Positions 56,232-64,000 of a DNA stretch of 64,000 bases are shown here, in pieces. The position numbers and the translations under genes are program-made. Under the pieces are notes generated by a model that was not told the DNA's origin, made no database searches, and saw only the letters and a list, made by a program, of their open reading frames with translations. This DNA comes from Tetradesmus obliquus. Lineage: Eukaryota; Chlorophyta; Chlorophyceae; Sphaeropleales; Scenedesmaceae. The stretch lies in assembly GCA_030272155.1 (NCBI GenBank), contig CP126197.1, positions 3,898,001-3,962,000 of the forward strand, read 5' to 3'. Position 1 is the first letter of the stretch; each line of letters begins with the position of its first letter.

Positions 56232-58812
56232 GCCCATCACTGGCTACTATGTTCTGAAGACAGGGGAGCACCTGGGGCAGGGGCTGCTGGTGGTGCCATC
56301 AAGCAGGTCACTGTCAGCACTGCTGCAGCGCAACAAACCCTACCTGACCCCACCAGGGCAGCAGCAGCAAGGTCAGCAGCAGCAGCAGCAGCAGCGACAG
56401 CAGCAAGGCCAGCAGCAGGCTGCTGCTGCTGCTGCTGGTGCTGCGAGCAACACCAGGAGCACTGGCAGCAGCAGTGACAGTGACAGCACCAGTGGCAGTA
56501 ACAAACCTGCAGCAGCTGCTGCTCCCGCACTGCCTCGCCCCTTCATCTGTGCGCAGCAGTACATCACCAACCCCCTGCTGGTGCAGGGGCGCAAGTTTGG
56601 GCTGCGGCTGTGGGTTTTAGCGCTCGGCCCTAAACCCTTCAGGGCATACCTGTACCACGAGGGCTTAGTGCTGTTAAGTAAGGAGCAGTACAATGCTGAC
56701 ATGGAGGCTGTGGCAGCACATGGTGCAGCAGCGCAGGTAGGCACAATGAGGGAACTGCATTCAGCACCGCATACCTTGTCGAGCTCAGTGTGGCAGCCTG
56801 TAAGTGCGTTGCAAAGCATTGTTACAAAGTATCTGCTTGTTGTGTTGCAGCTGTGCAGCTATGTTGAAGTTTGGGCTCCTGTATGCTCTCTTGAGGAGCA
56901 GCAAATCTTAGTCACAGGATGAGTAGTGCTGAATCATCCATTGCTCAAGATAGTGATGCTGCCACACTGTCAAAGCGCCTGCTGCTCGCCGGCAGAACAG
57001 CTGTACTGACATGTCTTTCATTGCGCGCACACTCTACTGACATGCACTGCCAGGGCCACCTGACCAACCACGCACAGAACACCTCAGGCGAGGTGTGGCC
57101 CCTGCAGCAGCTGCTGTCGCTGCTCGGCCCTGCAGCAGCAGCCACGCTGCAGCAGCAGCTGTCAGCGACAGCCGGCAAGGTGATGGCAGCAGCAGCGCCG
57201 CATGTGCAGCAGGCTGCGGGGGAGCTGCAGATGCCACAGGGCACCTGTGCTTTCGAGCTGCTGGGTGAGGGCGGGATTGTATTGATTTATTTGTTTGATG
57301 TGCTGTTGTGTAGAGCCTCTTGTGTATTGGTTATGTAGCTTGCATATGAGGGGAAGCGTCATGAAAACGCCCAACAAGGGCTATGCATGTGGTGGATGCT
57401 TGGACACCTGTGCTGTTGAGCTGCTGGGTGGGCTGTCACAAGCGTGTATACGCATTATGCCCTAAACCACTGCATGTGCAGCAGGCTGCGGGGGAGCTGC
57501 AAATGCCGCAGGGAACCTCTGCTTTTGAGCTGCTGGGTGAAATTGGATTATGCTGATATCAGGCTACCTCGACCCTGCTCTTGCAACTCTGGTGTCCTGC
57601 AAACCTCATGTTCTTGTAACCTATTGTACTAGCAGCTTGGACTTCAATCTGGATGCTGACTGCTTGTAGCGCTGGCTGCTGGAAGTCACACAACAACTCC
57701 TGCAATTGCTGTTCCTGAAACCACATGTTCCTGCAAACCATAAGGTACATAAGTTTGTTGCATTCACGTCAACAGGTTTAGACTTCATTCTGGATGCGGA
57801 CCTGCAGCCCTGGCTGCTGATTGTCACACCACCACACTTGCACTTGCTGTACCTGAAACCGCATGTTCCTGCGAGCCATAAGATACTTGAGTTTGCTGCT
57901 TTCACCTCGACAGGCCTGGACTTCATTCTGGATGCTGAGCTGCGGCCCTGGCTGCTGGAGGTCAACGCATCACCCTCACTGGCATGGGCCCACCAGGACC
58001 CGGCAACAGCAGCCGTCATGCGGAGCATCAAGAGCCGCATGCTGGCTGACATGGCGGCCCTACTGCGCTTGCAGGACAGGTTTCCTGCAAGCAGCAGCGG
58101 CGGCACTGCTTGGCCTGAGGCAGCAGCAGCAGATGGCAGCAACCAGGTTGGTCGACAGGCTTCTCCTGCAGCTGCAGCTGGTGTACGAACAGCGCAACAG
58201 CAGCAGCAGGAGGCAACAGCAACAAGCAGACACAGCGTTGATGCGGCCAAGACTGGTGGTACCCAGCAGCAGCAGCAGCAGGCGGCTGGTTTGAACCCGC
58301 TGCTGCTGCAGGCAGCGTCAGGGCGTTACTTTGCTGAGAGGCCTCAAGTGATGCAGCTGGTGAGGCAGGCAGAGCAGCAGCTGCAGGCGGCAGTGGCAGC
58401 ATGCCCGAGCCTGAAGCAGGTGCAGCAGGAAGTGCAGCGTGCAGCGCTGGCTGAGCAGCAACAGTTGCAGCAGGAAGACAGGGCACCTGTGGTACCAGGT
58501 GGCGCTGGAAGCAACCACAAAGGCAACAGCAGCAGTAGTGCCGACAGTCAAAGCTTGTTGGATGATGTTGACAGCGGCAGCAGCTCAGCGAGTGGTAAGC
58601 AGCCTGAGGTTGACTGCCAAGCAGGGCAGGGCAGTAGTCCTGCCGTCCTGCAGCACCTTGTGGAGTTAGAAGCAGAGCTGCAATCGGCTGGTGGCTGGCA
58701 GAGCCTCATGCCTCGCATGTTGAGCTGCATGCAGCAACATGCTGTCAAGCCTGACAGTGTTGGTGCTGCGGTGCTGCGGTTTTGGCAGCAGCGGTTGTTG
58801 ACGGATGCGTGA
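53736..58812 (+). CDS. Tubulin-tyrosine ligase-like (TTLL) protein
   Basis: ATP-grasp enzyme family that adds amino acids (usually glutamate or glycine) to tubulin, mainly in cilia and basal bodies. Exons: 53736-54196, 54437-54583, 54961-55046, 55662-55755, 56025-56736, 57054-57264, 57914-58812 (869 residues); phases 2, 2, 1, 2, 0, 1 close. Family blocks: FWHDEKRFRGSGDES, SWDVLWST, GDEAWQMLPRTYSIP, VLKTGEHLGQGLLVVPS, YITNPLLVQGRKFGLRLWVL, LYHEGLVLLSKEQY, HLTNHAQNTSG, LDFILDAELRPWLLEVNASP. A Gln/Ala/Ser-rich insert of about 70 residues splits the ATP-grasp domain between the nucleotide-binding lysine and the YITNP block. The usual KFDLR reads KFGLR. The C-terminal 260 residues are Gln-rich. 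The start is uncertain: 53736 or the in-frame ATG at 53889. Confidence 0.88.
54585..54690 (+). repeat. GGCT tetranucleotide array just after TTLL donor 54584
   Basis: Runs of ggctggctggct with interruptions begin five bases after the donor of exon 54437-54583. Same motif (on the other strand) and same location relative to a donor as the array at 14099. Confidence 0.85.
54919..54960 (+). repeat. (CTG)n tract at the acceptor of TTLL exon 54961
   Basis: CTG units with one TTCTGC interruption end in CAG, the 3' splice site. Confidence 0.8.
55035..55390 (+). repeat. 50-bp minisatellite made of copies of a TTLL 5' splice site
   Basis: The exon end and donor CACTGCCAG/GTCAGCA is repeated: junctions at 55046 (functional), 55096, 55146, 55196, 55246, 55296 and 55363. 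Five spacings are exactly 50 bases, the last is 67. Every unit keeps GCCAG/GTC. Spacer sequence (gtacacatcagcaagcacga) is copied with substitutions. Confidence 0.93.
57405..57545 (+). repeat. Two decoy copies of TTLL exon 57054-57264 3' end with donors
   Basis: Junction copies at 57427/57428 (short, GTGGGC donor) and 57536/57537 (about 70 exon bases, GTGAAA). Spacings from the functional donor 163 and then 109. Confidence 0.9.
57636..57913 (+). repeat. Two decoy copies of TTLL exon 57914 start
   Basis: Copies start at 57636 and 57776; the functional exon starts at 57914 (spacings 140 and 138). The copied unit includes about 50 exon bases (LDFILDA...PWLL) and about 85 intron bases (tgaaaccacatgttcctgca...). 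The second copy is open and in frame with the true exon. Confidence 0.93.
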
Positions 58813-59123
58813 CATGGTGGTGCTCCAGAGAGGCAACCAAATTTGCTGGCTGTGCTTTGAGCAATGAGAACTGCAGAGCATGGTTGTCTGCTTTGGCTGT
58901 ACGACTGCTGTGTTTCAAGGGCATGTTCTGGTGACAACTGCTGGTGACACCACGTCTGCATATCAACAACATCGCCTGCGATTGGCACGCAAGATTTTTC
59001 ATTTCGCCTTTGCTTTTCTATAGACACAAATCCAAGAACCCAATCGCCGACGATCATAGCAATAGTATCTGGTTCCGAAGTAAGCTCAGGGCAGTAGTCA
59101 TACCCAATCGCTGGTGGCGAATC
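58813..59123. other. Short intergenic gap between TTLL and WW-domain genes
   Basis: TTLL 3' UTR and upstream region of the next gene; no TGTAA motif spotted. Confidence 0.45.
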
Positions 59124-60572
59124 ATGCTGGTGTTTGTAGCATTCTTGTTGCTGTCACTATGCGCTGTACCGCGGCCAGCAGCTTGCGCTACACAGAAAAC
59201 CAAGGCAGCAGGCAAGCAGCAGCAGGAGCCTCAGTACTACTTTTGGAATGAGGTGACGACCGAGGTGCAATGGGAAGGTGAGATTTGTCAGAAGTTTCAT
59301 TCGTTGTGCTCAGTAGGCTTGCTGCAGTCGTGCATGCAACACATCATTGCAGCAGCAGTGCATGATCATCACTCTGCCATCGCCAGCACTGGCAGGCAGT
59401 TTTGCCTCGCATGGTTTCCAGGGTGAGATCTTTCTGCAGTGCGCAGCACACAATCAAGTCACACACAGCGTCACCTTTCACATCATAGCCGTGCAGCCGC
59501 ACCAGTAACAGGTAGTAGCAGCAGCAGTGGCAGCAGCACATCCCTTGCTGCAGCAAGTTTCACGTGTGAAAAGCAACGTCCTCCCTCTCTCGCGCCCCTG
59601 CTGCACCCTGCCTCATATACTCGTCCCTTTTCTTGTCTGATCTTGTCCTGTGGTTATGTGCAGACCCTGGTGACGTGGCATTTGAGGACGAAGGGTGTCC
59701 TGAGGGATTGTCAATGCCCTCTGAACCACACAGCAGTGCTGCATGTTTGCCTGGCTCATTCTGCTTCTGCAGGCCTCCACTCTCCCTGCGTCCTGATGCA
59801 CCCCGGCTCCTGTTATCAAGTTGTGCTGTCTTGCTTTTGTTTTCTCCTGTGCAGACCCTGGTGACGTGGCATTCAAGGATGAGGCAGGCCTGCTTCTGCA
59901 GGCCTCCTGCCTCCTGCTGCACCCCAAATCCTGTTGTTACTGATTAAGTGTGTTGTTACTCTTTTGTCCTGTGCAGACCCTGGTGACGTGGCATTTGAAG
60001 ATGAGGCGGGCCTGCGCTACTGGGTGGGCCCTGGTGGTGAGCGGCTGAGTGAGGACCCCAAGGCTGCAGGCTACACCTGGGTGGAGCACTACAGCGCAGA
60101 CATGGAGCGGCCCTACTACTACAACCAGGTGAAAGGAAAACTGTTTTAGTCAAGAGTAAATGCATGTTGACACACCTTCAAGCTATGCTGGAGCAGGGAG
60201 GGACCCGGTGGAAAGTCTCCTGATGCTCCGAGTGGGCTGTCATGCAGGTGTGCTGCTGGCCGCTGCTTTAGCCGGTTTCTGCTTAGATCGCCTTGTGCTG
60301 TGGTGGCTACGGCTTCAATGTTTTGGTCGGCTGCGTCGTTCGTTGTATACGGTTCACATCACGACTTATCACGGCATGACCCAACAGCTAGGGTGATGCG
60401 TGTCAACAGTGGGGCAGCTGCATTACTGCACATTGCCCTGCAGGAGTGCGTGCTTGCTCCCTGTTTTCGAACAAGCTATGTGGCGGTCCCTGTCCTGCAG
60501 ATAACCAAGGAGACGACATGGAGTAAGCCCAGCGACCTAGCATGGCGGCGAGTGCCTGCACGAAAACGATAG
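59124..60572 (+). CDS. Small protein with signal peptide and two WW domains
   Basis: Exons 59124-59277, 59977-60128, 60501-60572 (125 residues), phases 1 and 0, GT-AG. The start at 59124 gives a clean signal peptide (MLVFVAFLLLSLCAVPRPAA). WW domain 1 spans exon 1-2: QYYFWNEVTTEVQWEDPG. WW domain 2 spans exon 2-3: RPYYYNQITKETTWSKPSD, with both Trp and the Pro in place. The C-terminus is basic (AWRRVPARKR). WW domains bind proline-rich peptides and normally act in cytosol or nucleus. A signal peptide with paired WW domains is therefore odd; a possible role in binding Pro-rich cell-wall glycoproteins is inference. If translation starts upstream in the same frame (open back to 58944) the hydrophobic segment would be internal. 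Confidence 0.75.
59655..59920 (+). repeat. Two decoy copies of WW gene exon 59977 start
   Basis: CAG acceptor plus start (acccctggtgacgtggcatt with small changes) at 59664 and 59855; functional start 59977; spacings 191 and 122. Intron flank (ttgtcctgtgcag) is copied too. Confidence 0.92.
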
Positions 60573-61437
60573 CAGGAGTTAGCACACCAGGGGCAGCAGC
60601 AGCACTCCTCCCAAGAGCCACACCACCAACAGCGGCAGCAGCAGCAGCAGCAGAAAGGTTAGACAGGGCGCTGCCTTCTGTAGTGTTTGGTGCATGCGTT
60701 GTGAGCTAGCTGCAGCCGCTATGCGACATTGCTCGAGAAGGCGCTAGGCTGCAACTGGCAGCACTGCTGCCTCTGGCAGAGGCAGGGGTTCCTGCATGTC
60801 AGATGCACATTGTGGTGCCACCACGGTATATGGGTGTCAGAGGCTGTGTTGGGTGGGTCTGTAGGAGGGGCGCGTTGAGCAGTGCCTGGCTGCAGCACAG
60901 TGTAGAGCTGTAGATAGCTGTACAGCATTGTCTTTGCTGCGTTGTCGCTGCAGTGCCCACTGACAGTGCACTCACCAGCACAACCCCAGTGAGTTACCAG
61001 CGGTGTGACATCATTGACTTACATTGGTTGGAAATGTCTGCTACGTTAAAGGTACAGTTCTGGTTTCTACTGATGATCTGCACAGGACTGGTGACTGGGC
61101 TAGGGTTTTCAGACGTACACAAGCACAAGTATGCACCAAGAATAGACACGGATTGTCTGACGGCAACAATCTCGTTAAATCAGCGTGCTTTTTGCTGCCA
61201 CAAGTCTGGCTGAACAATCGTAGCTGCATTGCAGCGAACTGCCAGAAAGTAAACACCTTGCAGCTTACACTGCATGAGCTGCAAGTTTCAGGATTATAAG
61301 AGCTTGTTTGTTGCGTTTCGCAAAGGATTTTCGGAGGCAACCAGTAGCACAGGCGTGACATCTCTGGCAGCTGACCGTTCCCCGGGAATCCTTCTAGCTT
61401 CGTAGCCCCACACCGCAGCGCCTTGAGCTGCATCAAA
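60573..61437. other. Intergenic between WW gene and TMEM218
   Basis: No coding exon recognised; a CAG-rich patch at 60595-60655 lies in the presumed 3' UTR of the WW gene. Confidence 0.45.
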
Positions 61438-62656
61438 ATGGCAGTATTTGAGGAGCTTCTCAGCTCTTCTGGACGGCAGCTGCTGCAGTCTCCAAGGGTG
61501 CTTGGGGTTGGAGCAGGCGTGTTCCTGCTGGCCTTCTTCCTGTAAGCAGCTGCTTCAGATCACCACACAGGCATGATTGGCGATGCAGACTGATCACAGA
61601 CATCATATCAGCAATTTTGAAAGCTATAACAGTCAAAGCAGCAACCATGCATCGCCTGTGCTTTGCCTGCCACAGCACGTGTTGGATGCCACACGCAGTG
61701 CATCAACAGCAGCATCCTACTGCTGTTGCCTGTGCTTGTGTAGCATCGCAGGATGTGGTACAGGAAACCACCCACTGCACCTGTTCAATCTGTACTGCCA
61801 CGTTCCTGTAGGGTGGTGTGTGTTGTGCTAGGGCTGCTGGGATCTCGTACTACAAAGCCAGGGTGAGCAGATTGACCAGCATCCACACCAGCAGCAGCAG
61901 CAGCAGCAGGGACATCAAAGAAACAGCACCTTCAGCAGCCACTACAAAGCCGATGCACCAAGCAGCAAGCACATCAGCAGGCTATACAAAACAGAATCGG
62001 CTGTGCCGTGCAACGCCACAACATGCTTTCACCGATGTATCATGTGTTGGCAGCACGGTGGCAGGCTGGCAGCCTGCTAGCCACCGCTGGGCTAGCTGAA
62101 GCTTGGATCGTGCTTGCTGTTGCATCACACCTGCTGCATCCTTACCAAAAGTGTTTACTCTAAGCTGCTGCTGTTCTTGCGCTGAGTTCAGGCTAGCCTA
62201 TGCCGGCTCAGCAGCAATCTACGCTATTGTGGCACTTGTGCTGCTAGCGAGCCCTAAGGGCTACCCGCCACCACCATCGCCAGTGGTGAGTCAAATGCTC
62301 AGCATGATGTGCTGCTTGTCAAAACCTAGAAACCTAAACTCCAAAGATGGTGCCCACAAGCAGCAGCCAGCGGCAGGCTTGCAGGACTCCACCTGATGCT
62401 GCCCTGCGAAACAGCCATGCACAATGGACAATATAACATCGTAGCACTGCTTCTGCCATAACCTCAAACAACCTCGCCTGCCACTGATGCTTCATTGCAG
62501 GGCTACGACCAGACAATCATCCCCCTGGTTGTTGTGATCGTGCTGGTGTCAGTGGGGGCCCTTGCCAGCTTGCTAGCGCTGCTGGTGTTCCATATGCGCG
62601 CAGCTGTGTACGCACGGCCGCTCAGCTACCATGCGGATGTGCTCAACCAGAAGTGA
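61438..62656 (+). CDS. TMEM218: TMEM218 homologue, ciliary transition-zone membrane protein
   Basis: Exons 61438-61541, 61832-61862, 62187-62285, 62501-62656 (129 residues); phases 2, 0, 0, all GT-AG. Three membrane helices: VLGVGAGVFLLAFFLAAGIS, AAIYAIVALVLLASP and IIPLVVVIVLVSVGALASLL. The first helix nearly matches the animal TMEM218 N-terminus (VLGVGAGVFILALL), and the end VYARPLSYH matches its C-terminal YAKPLHSY. Length is also close (animal protein about 115 residues). TMEM218 acts at the base of cilia in the transition zone. The call rests on remembered similarity; the 31-base second exon is supported only by phase and consensus sites. Confidence 0.72.
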
Positions 62657-64000
62657 CTGTGTTCCAGTTGGCAGCTGCTGGCGGTGTACATAGTATGTGT
62701 AGATTCTGTACAGAACCCAGCAGCGGCTGATCACAGCCAGCTCGACTACAGCAGGGTGGCAGTTGCAACATGCCGTGGCGAGAACGCAGCTGCAGCCTGG
62801 TGGGCGCTGCTACTGGCAGGCCAGTTTCCGCTTGCTGCACAAATCCTCCGACTTGGCACGTGACAAGTGGCCTGTAGCAGTTGGCAGCAACAAAACAGGC
62901 CGGCAGCAGGAGGCGTTTCGTGCAAGTTGCTAGTGCCGTGCAGCAGCCACTGGACATATGTCCATGCATGGCAAGCCAAGTCCCAGCAGTCCCCACCTGC
63001 ACCCTGCCTGCCGCGCCTACTGGGCATGCCTGGCAGGCAGCGCAGGGCTTGCTGGTTGCATCAAGCAATGGTTCCTCCAAAATCCCATCACCACCTGGGG
63101 CAGCAGCTGCTGCTGCAGCATGGCATGCATCTTCCAGGCGCAGTGCAACACTGCATCCGTCGGCAGCTGCGCACGATCATGGTGTGCACGTTGTGAGTCA
63201 CATGAAACGCTGTGTTTCAGGTGCAGCCAGGGCAGCTTGATGCGCATTGGGTCAGGTTGTGCCACCCGTGAGCAGCCAGCAGCAGCAGCAGCAGCAGCAA
63301 CAGTGCTGCCATGTGCTGCGGCTGTGGGACTGCTGCACAGCTGCTGCAGCAACAGCTTTGCTGGCATTGACGCTATCATGTTGATGGTCGTGAGTGGTTC
63401 CCGGCTGTGTGCCTCTGGCATACCCGCTGCCACTGGCAGAGCTTGCGTACCGTACGCACGGTGCGGTGCTTTCACTACGCATGCCCGGCATGTGGTCCAA
63501 ACAAAGCTGCCAATCACTGCTGCTGACTTTGAGGTCGCAGGGCGTAGCTGTTGATGCTGTTGCGAGAGGAAATGTCAAGCTGGCTGCTGCATCAGTGCTG
63601 CCTTGCAAAGCAGCACATGATGTTGCTTGGTGCAGCTGCGCAGCCTGCATGATGCATGTTCACCAGCTGCATGCATGTGATGCTACAGTCGCAAGCGTTG
63701 AATGCTATCATCCTGAATTATGATGGCGGTTTGCCCTGCTTCAAGTTTGGCTGTTGACAGAGAGTTTGCATATGGCATGTAAGCTGTCTTGCTGAGGCCA
63801 AGCAGTCGCACGCTTGTTTTGAAGTGAGAAGTCGCATATAAAGAAAGTTGCAGATGGCAGCTGCGTCTGTTCAGCCTTTGTGCAAATTGGCAGCCCTTTG
63901 TTCAATGCCGGCAGCCACCAAAGTAAACACCGAGCACGTGCACTACGTAGCGAATTGTAATCTGTTACATTCAGACGACAGAGCAGCACCCTTCACTGGC
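62657..64000. other. Intergenic to window end
   Basis: No gene recognised on either strand. A TGTAA at about 63777 is far from the TMEM218 stop. Numerous short open frames here are Ala/Cys/Gln-rich shadows of CAG/CTG composition. Confidence 0.45.

Noticed and set aside
55846-56922. Continuous 358-residue reading through TTLL exon 5 and following intron
   Set aside because: The TTLL domain order requires splicing at 56024/56025 and 56736/56737; the extra residues have no family match.
1-64000. Retroelements, Polinton-like or other virus-like elements
   Set aside because: No reverse transcriptase, integrase, capsid-like or terminal-repeat signature was recognised anywhere in the window.

Overview
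The window looks like nuclear DNA of a green alga (Chlorophyta, probably Chlorophyceae). It carries many short introns of GTGAG/GTGCG...GCAG type, coding exons with C/G third positions, very abundant CTG/CAG tracts encoding Ala/Gln runs or lying in introns, and a TTTAGGG-type telomere-like tract. The proteins are plant/algal in character: eIF2-alpha with a plant-like N-terminus and a PDZ-rubredoxin of the plant ENH1 type. A tubulin-tyrosine-ligase-like protein and a TMEM218 homologue point to a lineage that builds cilia. No prokaryotic, viral, CRISPR, tRNA or rRNA feature was found.

Layout. Plus strand: 3' half of splicing factor SYF1 (76-5419), a membrane-anchored FkbM-type methyltransferase (6306-8107) and the Sec1/Munc18 protein SLY1 (8446-15321). 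Minus strand: a hemolysin-III/PAQR membrane protein (17939-19650), a secreted cysteine-rich protein (20475-23918), a RecQ/WRN-like helicase in 18 exons (24629-33781), eIF2-alpha in 8 exons (34806-39454) and a small possibly myristoylated membrane protein (42030-42602). An unidentified tail-anchored protein (43405-44716, plus) follows. Minus again: a PDZ-rubredoxin ENH1 homologue (46228-48880) and a low-complexity acidic/basic, probably nuclear protein (49566-53345). Plus: a TTLL enzyme (53736-58812), a secreted-looking protein with two WW domains (59124-60572) and TMEM218 (61438-62656). I built the exon models by hand. For the main genes splice phases close exactly, with GT-AG boundaries and no internal stops; weaker junctions are named in the entries.

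The most unusual signal is not a gene. In ten of the fourteen genes, introns contain tandem copies of the adjacent exon-intron junction: the first or last 30-100 bases of an exon, its splice site and some intron, copied one to six times into the intron. I count roughly fifty such decoy junctions. Many keep intact splice sites, several repeat at exact multiples of three, and at least three stay in frame with the true exon. In the TTLL gene one donor site has become a 50-bp minisatellite. This resembles an active process of intron growth and possibly of alternative isoform supply. It is the candidate for a previously undescribed phenomenon here.

The genes are mostly unrelated housekeeping functions (splicing, ER-Golgi fusion, DNA repair, translation initiation, chloroplast redox). 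The exceptions are the TTLL and TMEM218 genes, two ciliary functions within about 3 kb.
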